64,000 bases of DNA from Haloarcula taiwanensis (GTDB lineage: Archaea; Halobacteriota; Halobacteria; Halobacteriales; Haloarculaceae). The notes beneath the pieces are model-generated. The model did no database searches. It was given only the letters and a program-made list of their open reading frames with translations, and was not told the DNA's origin. This document shows positions 8,772 through 16,171 of the stretch, in pieces (position 1 is the first letter of the stretch; each line of letters starts with the position of its first letter). The translations under genes were made by a program, and so were the position numbers. The stretch lies in assembly GCA_002844335.1 (NCBI GenBank), contig CP019154.1:2902259-2966258 (forward strand). The letters are read 5' to 3'.

Positions 8772-9500
8772 ATGGGGGTTCCGACGCTCGCGTTCGTTGG
8801 GTGTACCGGTGGTGCTGGCACGACGAGACTGACAGTCGAGGCGGCGGCGACGCTGGCCCGGGGCGGGCGGTCCGTTGCCGTCGTCGACGCGGCCTTCGGG
8901 ACGCAGGGGCTGGCCACGTACGTCGACGGGCGACTCGACGCCGACGTGACCGCGGTGGCGGTCGGCGACGCGCCGGTCGAGGACGCGCTGTTCGAGTGGG
9001 ATATCGACGCCGACGGGCGGGTCGCGCTCTGTCCGGCCCACGCGCCCTTCGAGCGCCTCGCCCGCGCCAAGACCGCCGAGAGCGCACAGGCGCTCGAACG
9101 GGCCATCGAGGAGTTGACCGGTCGGTTCGACCACGTCCTGCTGGACGTGCCCCCGGTCGCGTCGAACCCGGCCGTCGCCGCCGTCACGACCGCACAGCGG
9201 CGGGCGCTCGTTGTGCCGGCGAGCCAGCGGGGCAGCGACCTGCTCCCGAGACAGCGGGGCCGGCTGCGGGACATCGGCGCGCCGGCCACGGCCGTCGTCG
9301 CGACCCGTGTGGCCGGCGACGACGCCGAACCAATCGAGGACGCGGCACACACGGTGGGTCACATCGGAGCGGCCGCGCCCAGGCCGCTCGCGACCGACCC
9401 CGATACCGAGGTCGCGCCGGCCGTCGCCGCGATGACCGAGGATCTACTCGATACGGACCTCGGCCTGACCTTCGAGGACGACGGGCTGTTCTCTCGCTAG
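8772..9500 (+). CDS. MinD/ParA-like protein with degenerate P-loop
   Basis: 242-residue SIMIBI-class protein. The N-terminus LAFVGCTGGAGTTRLTVEAA occupies the deviant Walker A position but reads TGGAGTT, so both the signature lysine and the catalytic lysine of KGGxGKT are replaced by threonine. Later features of the fold remain: VAVVDAAFGTQGL (switch I region), HVLLDVPP (Walker B-like) and ALVVPASQRG. ParA/MinD proteins normally bind ATP to position DNA or division proteins; without the lysines this one may bind nucleotide weakly or act as a scaffold. Its 3' end overlaps the convergent stress protein gene by 4 nt. Confidence 0.75.
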   Translation: MGVPTLAFVGCTGGAGTTRLTVEAAATLARGGRSVAVVDAAFGTQGLATYVDGRLDADVTAVAVGDAPVEDALFEWDIDADGRVALCPAHAPFERLARAKTAESAQALERAIEELTGRFDHVLLDVPPVASNPAVAAVTTAQRRALVVPASQRGSDLLPRQRGRLRDIGAPATAVVATRVAGDDAEPIEDAAHTVGHIGAAAPRPLATDPDTEVAPAVAAMTEDLLDTDLGLTFEDDGLFSR

Positions 9501-9871
9501 GGGAGCGGAACGACGACGACGGGGCGGTCGACCCGGGCGAACAGCTCCGCGGCCGTCGAGCCGACGCCGTCGCTGTCGTCGGTCCCGCGGTGGGGGCCGA
9601 CGACGAGTTCGTCCGGGTCGTGCTCGTCGACGGCCGCCAGTAGCTCCGCGGCGGGTTCGCCCTCTCGCGTCTCTGTCGTTGGCGCGAACGCCGCGAGCCG
9701 CGAGCGGGCGACGTTGACGGCGTCACCGGCGTCGCGGGACGGCGCGTCGGGGTCGCGGACGGCGACCACGACGATTTCGTCGTCGGCTCCGGGGTCGAGC
9801 CGGTCCTGGAGGTAGTCGGCGGCGGCCGCGGTGACGTGGACGGAGCCGGTGGCGAGCAGAAACGTCGTCAT
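9497..9871 (-). CDS. Universal stress protein (UspA-like)
   Basis: 124-residue single Usp domain. It has the TTFLLATGSVHVT start, the ELVVGPHRG segment and the GSTAAELFARVDRPVVVVP ending, close to the ATP-binding Gx2Gx9G(S/T) signature. The first glycine of that signature is present (VGPHRG) but the spacing is unusual (DDSDGVGSTA), so nucleotide binding is unsure. It lies head-to-tail with the membrane protein gene downstream of 11003, with 44 nt between them. Confidence 0.8.
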   Translation of the reverse strand: MTTFLLATGSVHVTAAAADYLQDRLDPGADDEIVVVAVRDPDAPSRDAGDAVNVARSRLAAFAPTTETREGEPAAELLAAVDEHDPDELVVGPHRGTDDSDGVGSTAAELFARVDRPVVVVPLP

Positions 9872-9914
9872 GGGCTACCGTGGGGACCCGCCCGGCTTCG
9901 GGCTTTCGCTCGGC

Positions 9915-11003
9915 TCAGACGGCCGCCAGCAGAAGTTGGAGCGCCTTCGGTATCATGACGCCGACGACGAGCTGGGTCCACATCGTGAACGTTGCCGGGT
10001 ACTCCTTGGTCCCGGTGACGAACTCGACCTGCTTGCGGTACCGGCGGTACTCCGCCGGGGGGCTGAGCGCGTCGAACGACCGGATGTCCCACGGCGCGTC
10101 GACGTGGTCCCTGGCCCGCCTGTCGAGGTCGTAGAGGAGTTCGCGCTTCTGTCGGGCCATGTGCTGGTGGAGGACGCAGATGCCGTAGGCCATGACGCCG
10201 ACCGACAGGACCCAGACGGCCGTGAACGCGGCGTTGACCGCGAGGCCGGGCGCGTCCAGCGCGCTGTAACCGAGCGCCCCGCCGAGGATGTGCGGCCCGT
10301 ACGTCGCGACGGCGTAGGCGACGAGCCCGACCATCAGGTAGTAGTAAGCCACTTTGACCAGTTCACCGACCGGTCGCATCCCGCCCAGTTGCTCGGGGTC
10401 TAAGTAATCGAGCGTCACGTCCGCCGCGGCGATTCGGCGGGGCAACAGCACCTCGACGGCGACGTAGGTCGCGAGAAACGACGCCAGCACCGGGACGTAG
10501 CCGAAGGGCGTCACGACGAGGAAGCGAAACACCCGCGTCGCGCCGCCGGCGGCGTAGAGCTGTGGCACGGTGAGGATGACGACGGCGACGACGAGCGTGA
10601 AGCCGGTCCCCAGGCCGACGAGCAGCCAGACGAGGCGGTCCGCGACCAGCCCGTCGAACCGCGAGGCGTCGTCGACGCGCGCCTCGATGTTGCTCCGGGC
10701 GAGCGCCCGGTCGTAGCGACGGTACAGCGACTCCGTCGCGAGCGCGGCCCCGAGCAACACCAGCGGTCTGACCAGCCACAGCGGGTTCTGGACGAACGTC
10801 AACACCTGCCCGGTGAGGAGGCGATACCCCTGCAGTCCGACCAGTTCCACGGCGACGACGGCGACGGCAAACCACGTGAGCGGCCCCCAGACCGCCGGCG
10901 TCCCGGTCGAGCGGTCGCCGGACGCGCCCAGTCTACCAGCGAGGCGGGCGAGCAGTGGTCGGCCTGCCCTGGGCCCCTGTCCTGAATTGTCACCGATACC
11001 CAT
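9915..11003 (-). CDS. Polytopic membrane protein, function unknown
   Basis: 362-residue integral membrane protein. After a charged N-terminus (MGIGDNSGQGPRAGRP) come about seven hydrophobic segments: WFAVAVVAVELVGL, PLVLLGAALA, VWLLVGLGTGFTLVVAVVIL, FGYVPVLASFLATYVAV, YYYLMVGLVAYAVAT, FTAVWVLSVGVMAYGIC and a final VVGVMIPKALQLLLAAV. A cytoplasmic loop rich in Arg/Asp (RQKRELLYDLDRRARDHVD) follows the sixth. No known transporter or enzyme motif is visible. It is probably transcribed together with the stress protein at 9497. Confidence 0.75.
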   Translation of the reverse strand: MGIGDNSGQGPRAGRPLLARLAGRLGASGDRSTGTPAVWGPLTWFAVAVVAVELVGLQGYRLLTGQVLTFVQNPLWLVRPLVLLGAALATESLYRRYDRALARSNIEARVDDASRFDGLVADRLVWLLVGLGTGFTLVVAVVILTVPQLYAAGGATRVFRFLVVTPFGYVPVLASFLATYVAVEVLLPRRIAAADVTLDYLDPEQLGGMRPVGELVKVAYYYLMVGLVAYAVATYGPHILGGALGYSALDAPGLAVNAAFTAVWVLSVGVMAYGICVLHQHMARQKRELLYDLDRRARDHVDAPWDIRSFDALSPPAEYRRYRKQVEFVTGTKEYPATFTMWTQLVVGVMIPKALQLLLAAV

Positions 11004-11103
11004 ACGCCAACTGTCGACGTGAGCGTGTAATCAAACTGGCGGCGAGACAGGCCACTCAGCGGTGACGTACCGGCCGGACTCGGCTTCGCTGTCCGAGAAA
11101 CGC

Positions 11104-11113
11104 TATATAAATA
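11104..11113 (+). promoter_or_regulatory. Strong TATA box
   Basis: TATATAAATA is the cleanest TATA element in this part of the window. Transcription should start near 11135, giving the zinc-ribbon gene at 11183 a leader of about 48 nt. That is unusual for a haloarchaeal gene, most of which are leaderless. Confidence 0.6.
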
Positions 11114-11182
11114 GTGACGTGACCATGGCCGTCGTATGCACGTAGCGGACAGACGTTCAGGGACGGGACGCCGCGTACGACC

Positions 11183-11347
11183 ATGTCCGGAACCGACACC
11201 GTCGGCGCGTCACGGTTCATCTGTCCGTTCTGCGAGCGGACGTTCGAGCGGTCGCGGACGGCGTGTTCGAACTGCGGCAGCACGGTCGTGCTCCCGCTCG
11301 AGAGCCAGTCCGCGTACGACAGCATCCTCGCGATGTGTGGGAAGTAG
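11183..11347 (+). CDS. Small two-CxxC zinc-ribbon protein
   Basis: 54-residue protein with two knuckles, C14-PF-C17 and C28-SN-C31 (RFICPFCERTFERSRTACSNCG), followed by a short helix (SAYDSILAMCGK). Such single zinc-ribbon (rubrerythrin-like/rubredoxin-fold) proteins are abundant in haloarchaea; they bind one zinc and several are implicated in regulation, but this one has no assigned role. It is too short for most gene callers. Support comes from the strong TATA box at 11104-11113 and the well-spaced cysteines. Longer overlapping frames here are arginine-rich shadows. Confidence 0.75.
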   Translation: MSGTDTVGASRFICPFCERTFERSRTACSNCGSTVVLPLESQSAYDSILAMCGK

Positions 11348-11421
11348 GTCGGACGCGACCGACCGCCGGCCCGGGGGCGTCACCGACGGGCTTACATACA
11401 GCCCAACCTGTACCCGAGAGC

Positions 11422-12159
11422 GTGCGCGTCGAGAACAGTTTCATCGGTACCGACGGCGTCGGGGAGAAGACCGAGCGGTCCATCTGGGAGCGGGGCGTCA
11501 CCCACTGGGACGAGTTCGAACCGTCCGTCGTCGGCGGGCAGCGCGGCGACCGCATCCAGCAGTTCATTGACGAGGGGCGCGAGCGGGTCGCCGAGACCGA
11601 CGTGGCCTACTTCGACCGGGCGTTTCCCAGCAGCGAGCGCTGGCGGCTGTACGAGACCTTCCGCGAGCGGGCCTGTTTCTTCGACATCGAGACGACCGGA
11701 CTCGACCAGGACCGAAATCAGGTGACGACGGTGAGCCTCCACCAGGACGGCGACACAGAGACGCTGATAGCCGGCGACGACCTGACGACCGAGAACCTCC
11801 GGGCCGCGTTCGACGGCGCGGATCTGCTGGTGACGTTCAACGGCAAGCGCTTCGACGTGCCCTTCCTCGAAGCGAACTTCGACGTCGACCTCGACCGGCC
11901 GCACCTGGACCTCATGTACACCTGCAAGAAAATCGGGCTCTCGGGCGGGCTCAAACAGGTCGAGCAGGACATCGGCATCGAGCGCGACCGGCCGGACATC
12001 TCGGGCCGGGACGCGGTCCGTCTCTGGCGGGAACACGAGCAGGGCCGTGACGGTGCACTCGAAACGCTGGTGTCGTACAACCGGGAGGACACAGTGAACC
12101 TCAAGACGCTGGCCGAAACCGCGACCGAGCGCCTCGACGAAGAAGTTTTCGTCGGTTGA
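11422..12159 (+). CDS. RNase H-fold 3'-5' exonuclease-like protein (YprB type)
   Basis: 245-residue protein with a DEDD-type ribonuclease H-like fold: exo I FFDIETTGLD, exo II LLVTFNGKRFDVPFLEANF, and exo III LETLVSYNREDTVNLKTLAE. All four acidic residues appear present. YprB-type proteins are predicted 3'-5' exonucleases of DNA or RNA; the substrate is unknown. I chose GTG 11422 (VRVENSFIG) because a TATA-like CTTACATAC at 11391-11399 lies about 27 nt upstream; the longer reading begins inside the preceding zinc-ribbon gene. Confidence 0.82.
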   Translation: MRVENSFIGTDGVGEKTERSIWERGVTHWDEFEPSVVGGQRGDRIQQFIDEGRERVAETDVAYFDRAFPSSERWRLYETFRERACFFDIETTGLDQDRNQVTTVSLHQDGDTETLIAGDDLTTENLRAAFDGADLLVTFNGKRFDVPFLEANFDVDLDRPHLDLMYTCKKIGLSGGLKQVEQDIGIERDRPDISGRDAVRLWREHEQGRDGALETLVSYNREDTVNLKTLAETATERLDEEVFVG

Positions 12160-12184
12160 GACCGCGGACGGGAACCGTCACCAT

Positions 12185-12208
12185 ACCCCCATCGTTTCAG
12201 GTGGAACG
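12185..12208 (-). other. Isolated origin-recognition-box-like sequence
   Basis: On the minus strand this reads CGTTCCACCTGAAACGA followed by T and a G5 run. The 17 bases are identical to the core of the origin box at 63305-63321, and the trailing G-run is also shared. It sits in the 74-nt gap between two convergent genes, about 51 kb from the origin, with no AT-rich unwinding region or second inverted box beside it. It may bind Orc1/Cdc6; what that would do here is unknown. Confidence 0.65.
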
Positions 12209-12233
12209 GGGAGCCGACGCCCGACTGGGTCGG

Positions 12234-12539
12234 CTATCGGCTCCAGAAGGGCGTGTGTCCGTGGCCGAGCAGGATAGCCGCGACGTGCCAGGCGACGAGT
12301 TCGACGAACAGCCCCGTGTCCTGGCCCGTGCCGACGCCGTAGAGCGACGGGAGATAGCAAAGCGGCAACACTACCGCGCTCCAGAACGCGACCGGACGGA
12401 CGCCGGCGAGCGTCACGGTCCAGACGCCCCGAGCCGCGAACGCGAGCGTATCGAGGTATCGGCCGGCGTCCGTCGCCCCCAGGCTGTCGGTGTCGCTCTG
12501 GCGGGGGAGCGAGGGGTTATCGCTGTTCGACGACCCCAC
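12234..12539 (-). CDS. Small membrane protein, function unknown
   Basis: 101-residue protein. A polar N-terminus (MGSSNSDNPSLPRQ) is followed by an amphipathic stretch (RYLDTLAFAARGVWTVTLAG) and two hydrophobic helices (FWSAVVLPLCYLPSLYGV and GLFVELVAWHVAAILLG). Hydrophobic residues fall in phase with the minus frame, while the overlapping plus frame is Arg-rich and looks like a shadow. A TATA-like GTATACTG at 12583-12590 (minus) could serve it. No family recognised. Confidence 0.65.
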   Translation of the reverse strand: MGSSNSDNPSLPRQSDTDSLGATDAGRYLDTLAFAARGVWTVTLAGVRPVAFWSAVVLPLCYLPSLYGVGTGQDTGLFVELVAWHVAAILLGHGHTPFWSR

Positions 12540-12677
12540 CGTCGCTCACCCTGTCTGGCCTCGGTATCATCGGTCGAAACAACAGTATACCGCACCTAAT
12601 CGGTGGTTGCTACACATATAAGCGGACGCGTCGGCGCGGCTACGTGTATTCACCGTCCCAATCGGTGTCATCGGGTG

Positions 12678-12845
12678 TCACACCGGGTTCACGGCGCCCG
12701 CACAGTCCGGGCACTCGGCGAGCATCCGGGGCCAGTCGCCGGCCGTGTCGTAGGCGATGACGAGGTTCGCCGCCGGAATCGTCACGTCACAGGCCGGGCA
12801 CTTCCCGAGCGGTGGGTCGGCCGTCTCTATGTCACTGTTCCACAT
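12678..12845 (-). CDS. Small zinc-binding protein, two CxxC
   Basis: 55-residue protein MWNSDIETADPPLG followed by KCPACDVTI and AECPDCAGAVNPV: two CPxC knuckles that can bind one zinc. The DWPRMLAECPDC segment is typical of small haloarchaeal zinc-ribbon proteins. The start at 12845 was preferred over 12881 because the extra residues would overlap the AT-rich promoter region. Function unknown. Confidence 0.72.
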   Translation of the reverse strand: MWNSDIETADPPLGKCPACDVTIPAANLVIAYDTAGDWPRMLAECPDCAGAVNPV

Positions 12846-12897
12846 ACGACGAGCTACACACGCTAAACGTATTGTTACCAACCTCCTACGGCGCGTC

Positions 12898-13176
12898 TCA
12901 CTCCCCGTCCCGCGGCGGCCGCTTCGAAAGCCGGTCGAACCGGCGCTGGGCCTCGCTCGCCCGGTCGACGGTTTCGTCGGCCTCGTAGGTCACGTCCGCG
13001 AGCGCCGCGTCGGCGACGGTTACTTCGAGGACGGCGTCGGCCGTCCGCGCCTCGGCCGGCAGTTCGGCCGCCTCGATGTCGAGGGCGTACAGGTCGTCCT
13101 CGGCCTCCAGTTCGAGCGTCGCGATTCCATCCTCGATTCGGTCGACGACGGCGGTGTAGGTTCCATCGGGTACCAT
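12898..13176 (-). CDS. DUF3006 family protein
   Basis: 92-residue protein beginning MVPDGTYTAVVDRIEDGIATL, with LPAEARTADAVLEVTV in the middle: the small beta-barrel DUF3006 family, whose members start with '..a.vDRiEg..AvL' and carry 'LP....eGd.l'. Its ATG overlaps the stop of the upstream metallo-beta-lactamase gene (TAATG), so the two are translationally coupled. DUF3006 genes are commonly found next to ComEC-type metallo-beta-lactamase genes in bacteria, and the pair here repeats that pattern. The biochemical role is unknown. Confidence 0.85.
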   Translation of the reverse strand: MVPDGTYTAVVDRIEDGIATLELEAEDDLYALDIEAAELPAEARTADAVLEVTVADAALADVTYEADETVDRASEAQRRFDRLSKRPPRDGE

Positions 13177-14606
13177 TAGTAACTCCGTTCGAGTACGGTC
13201 TCGTTGTCGGCGTCGGTCACGGTCACGGTGTCGCCGCCGTTGTTCCATACCGGCCGCCCGGCCCCCCAGTAAAGGTCGGTAGCCGTGTCGGTGCCGCTGC
13301 CGGTGTGCAGGGTAACAGTCTCGTCGGGGCCGAGGGTGACCCCCTCGGGGAAGGCGTAGGTGCGGCCAGACTCGTCGGCGACCGTCCAGCCGCCAATCGA
13401 AAGCGGGGCCGCGCCCGCGTTCCGGAACACGACGTACTCGTCGTTGAGGTTGTCCCGGTCGTCGCCGGCGGCGTCGGCGCGAATCCGGTCGACGACCAGG
13501 TCCCCGCTCGTGTTTTCGGCGGGCGTTCCACCGTCAGTCACGACCGGCGTGTCGGCCCGGACCGACACGCCGGCGCGGTAGGTCGCACGCTCCGAGACGG
13601 GGTCGGTCGCGCCGGGGGCAATCGGGTCGCCGGCACGCAGCGACAGCGGGTCGGTCGGTGCGGCCCGTTGCGTGCTGACGGTCACGGCGGTCCCGCCGCT
13701 TGTCACCACAGTGTCGCCGTGGGTGGCGGTCCAGTACGTCGGCACCGACCGCGCTGCGAGCCGCGCGAGCGTCTCGTTGCTGGGGTGGCCGTACTGGGAG
13801 TCGTAGGCGCTCGACACGATGACCGTCCGGGGGTCGGCGGCGTCGAGCAGCGCCCCGCTCGTGCTTGACGCGCTGCCGTGGTGCCCGGCTTTTAGCACGG
13901 TGGCCCTGAGCGTTGCTCCGTAGGTGTCGACGAGATACGCCTCCTGCTTGTCCTCCGCATCGCCGGTAAAGAGGAAACTCGTCTCACCGTGCTCGACCCG
14001 GAGGACGATGCTGTTCTCGTTTCGGTCCCCGTTTTCGAGGTATGGCTCCGGCGGGCCGAGGACGGTCGTCTCGACGCCAGCGAACCGAATCCGGTCGCCC
14101 TCGCGGGTCTCGTACAGCGTCACGTTGTGGGCTTCGACAGCGTCGAGATATCGCTCGTAGGTCTGCGTACTCGCGGCGATACCGGGGTCATACACCGCGC
14201 CGACGCCGTTTTTTTCGGTCTCATAGTGCCTGATGACGGCCGCGTTGCCGCCGATGTGGTCGGCGTCGTTGTGTGAGACGACGAAGTGGTCGATTCGGTC
14301 AATATCCTGTCGGTCGAGATACTGCAAGACGTGCTCACCGTCGTCAGTGAAGTCCCCGGAATCGATGAGCATCGTCTCGTTGTCGGGACTGATCAAGAGG
14401 GTCGCCACCGACTGGCCGACGTTGATGTAATGGACCTCTAGCGTCCCGTTCGCTGCGACCGGCGAGGAGGAGTCCGGCGTCGCTGTCTCGGTTGCGGTCG
14501 GCTGGGTCGCGCCGCTGTCCATCCCGTTCGCCACGAACCCGCCACACCCGGCAAGTACCAGCAGTACTGCGACGGCTATTGACGCAACCCCGCGACTCCG
14601 TACCAT
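13176..14606 (-). CDS. Lipoprotein: ComEC-type metallo-beta-lactamase with C-terminal lamin-tail domain
   Basis: 476 residues. The signal region SIAVAVLLVLAGCGG ends in a lipobox, so the mature protein is probably anchored outside the membrane. Residues of about 55-300 form a ComEC/Rec2-type metallo-beta-lactamase fold: YINVGQSVATLL, the metal motif SHNDADHIGG, FTGDAE and KAGHHGSA. A Thr/Asp linker leads to a lamin-tail-like beta domain (about 370-476: NDEYVVFRNAGAAPLSIGGW, WNNGGDTVTVTDADN). ComEC-type relatives degrade one DNA strand during uptake, but this protein has no membrane channel domain. An extracellular nuclease is plausible and unproven. Confidence 0.85.
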   Translation of the reverse strand: MVRSRGVASIAVAVLLVLAGCGGFVANGMDSGATQPTATETATPDSSSPVAANGTLEVHYINVGQSVATLLISPDNETMLIDSGDFTDDGEHVLQYLDRQDIDRIDHFVVSHNDADHIGGNAAVIRHYETEKNGVGAVYDPGIAASTQTYERYLDAVEAHNVTLYETREGDRIRFAGVETTVLGPPEPYLENGDRNENSIVLRVEHGETSFLFTGDAEDKQEAYLVDTYGATLRATVLKAGHHGSASSTSGALLDAADPRTVIVSSAYDSQYGHPSNETLARLAARSVPTYWTATHGDTVVTSGGTAVTVSTQRAAPTDPLSLRAGDPIAPGATDPVSERATYRAGVSVRADTPVVTDGGTPAENTSGDLVVDRIRADAAGDDRDNLNDEYVVFRNAGAAPLSIGGWTVADESGRTYAFPEGVTLGPDETVTLHTGSGTDTATDLYWGAGRPVWNNGGDTVTVTDADNETVLERSY

Positions 14607-14704
14607 TCCGTCTGTCTACGCGCCCGGGTTATTTGATAGCACTTACCAATTACATGCCGCGAGACAGTGCGTGGCGTCGTGCACCCGGAACAACAGCACG
14701 CCGT

Positions 14705-15337
14705 TCAGTAGTTGGCGGCCTCGGGTGTCTTCGGCGAGTCCGTCGGCCGCAGCAGGTGGACGCGCCCGGCAAGAAACCCCAGCAAAAGGCCGGTGAAATG
14801 TGCGATAAGCGCGACGCCGGGGTTCGCGGTGGCAATCGTGATCGCGGCGGCGACGACGCCAGCCAGTGCCAGCTGGACGCGCGGCGCGAGTTCGAATCCG
14901 CCGATGACAGTGTCAGTCAGACGATTGGCGGCGAGCAGGTATCCGAAAAGCGCAAACACCGCGCCGCTGGCCCCGAGCACGGAGACGTGACTGACCATCC
15001 CGGGGACGAACGGGCCGACGAGGCCAGCTATCGAGACCTGTGAAACTCCGGCGAGTGCGCCGGTCGAGACGAAGAAGGCGTGAAACCGGAGTGGCGAAGT
15101 CCGGCGTTCGAGGACAGCGCCAGCGAGCGCCAGCCCGACGGCGTTTGCGAGGAGGTGGGGCAGGCCAGCGTGTGCATACACGTTGGTGACAAGCGTCCAG
15201 GGACGGCTGAGCAGCGGAGGAGAAAGGGCGAACAGGCTCCGCGGCGCGGCCACTACGCCGACGGCCTGCTGTGCGAGGAACACAGTACAGATGACGGCCA
15301 GCGTGACCACGGTTGGGCTTTGTCGCAGCGGCTTCAT
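14705..15337 (-). CDS. Rhomboid family intramembrane serine protease
   Basis: 210-residue polytopic protein with about six hydrophobic segments. The catalytic serine lies in GASGAVFALFGYLL, the catalytic histidine in VALIAHFTGLLLGF, and the accessory HLLANAVGL motif is in the second helix. Rhomboids cleave transmembrane helices of substrate proteins within the bilayer. No extra N- or C-terminal domain is present. It stands alone, with divergent genes on the right. Confidence 0.9.
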   Translation of the reverse strand: MKPLRQSPTVVTLAVICTVFLAQQAVGVVAAPRSLFALSPPLLSRPWTLVTNVYAHAGLPHLLANAVGLALAGAVLERRTSPLRFHAFFVSTGALAGVSQVSIAGLVGPFVPGMVSHVSVLGASGAVFALFGYLLAANRLTDTVIGGFELAPRVQLALAGVVAAAITIATANPGVALIAHFTGLLLGFLAGRVHLLRPTDSPKTPEAANY

Positions 15338-15429
15338 CTCGCTGATATTGTTGCCCTCGATACAAGAAACGCTCGGACGCCCCGAACCGTTGCAGAACGC
15401 ATACGTGGCAGCGTGGCGTTACCTCGCGT

Positions 15430-15720
15430 ATGTCCGAGCTAACTGACGCCCTCACTGCGGCGTTCGCAAACGAGACCGACGACGACATCGCACAGGCAGC
15501 CGCCGAAAACATCGCCGACTTCGCCGAGGAATACGACGAGGACTTGACGAGCGACCGCGTCACCGACCTGCTCGCGGACGCACCCTACGACGGGTTCCAG
15601 CGCCGGTTCAACTGGGTCGTCGGCGAACTCGCCGCCGAGAGCGAAGACTGCACCGACTCCCGGGAGTTCCGCATCGACGGCTTCGGCGACCTCGCGGCCG
15701 ACCCCGATATCGGGACCTGA
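15430..15720 (+). CDS. Small acidic protein of unknown function
   Basis: 96-residue strongly acidic protein (MSELTDALTAAFANETDDD..., ending DGFGDLAADPDIGT), predicted helical. The residue composition and GC3 pattern fit a genuine haloarchaeal gene. It lies 7 nt upstream of the GIY-YIG-type gene, suggesting one transcript. I recognise no family. Confidence 0.7.
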   Translation: MSELTDALTAAFANETDDDIAQAAAENIADFAEEYDEDLTSDRVTDLLADAPYDGFQRRFNWVVGELAAESEDCTDSREFRIDGFGDLAADPDIGT

Positions 15721-15727
15721 GCGGGCC

Positions 15728-16171
15728 ATGCCCGGCGGAACCTACACGCTGGTACTCCAACGGGACGCCCGTGGACCGATTACGGTCGGCGCGCTTGGCG
15801 AATTCACGTTCCCGGCGGGCTGGTACGCCTACACTGGGAGCGCGCTGGGCAGCGGCGGCTTCGGCCGCATCGACCGCCACCGCGCGGTCGCCGCCGGCGA
15901 CAACGACACCCGGCACTGGCATATCGACTATCTGCTCGGTGACGCAGCGACGACCGTCGAGCGGGTCGTCACAACCGAGGCCGACGTCGAGTGTGCCGTC
16001 GCCCGGCGGGTCGACGGCCCGACGGCCGAGGGGTTCGAGCGTATCGACGCTTTCGGCTGTTCTGACTGTGACTGTCGTTCGCATCTGATACACCACGCGC
16101 AGCGGGCACAGCTGGTCGGCGCGGTGACCGACGCCCACGAGGCCGTCCGCGACGCGCCCACAGACGAGTAG
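15728..16171 (+). CDS. DUF123 GIY-YIG-like nuclease domain protein
   Basis: 147-residue protein of the DUF123 family, found alone or fused to endonuclease III in archaea. The N-terminal TYTLVLQRD and AGWYAYTGSALG correspond to the GIY-YIG strands, RHWHIDYLL follows, and the C-terminal FGCSDCDCRSHLIHH is the cysteine-rich ending typical of the family (possible metal site). A role in DNA processing is assumed from the fold only. Its stop is immediately adjacent to the convergent leuS stop. Confidence 0.88.
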   Translation: MPGGTYTLVLQRDARGPITVGALGEFTFPAGWYAYTGSALGSGGFGRIDRHRAVAAGDNDTRHWHIDYLLGDAATTVERVVTTEADVECAVARRVDGPTAEGFERIDAFGCSDCDCRSHLIHHAQRAQLVGAVTDAHEAVRDAPTDE

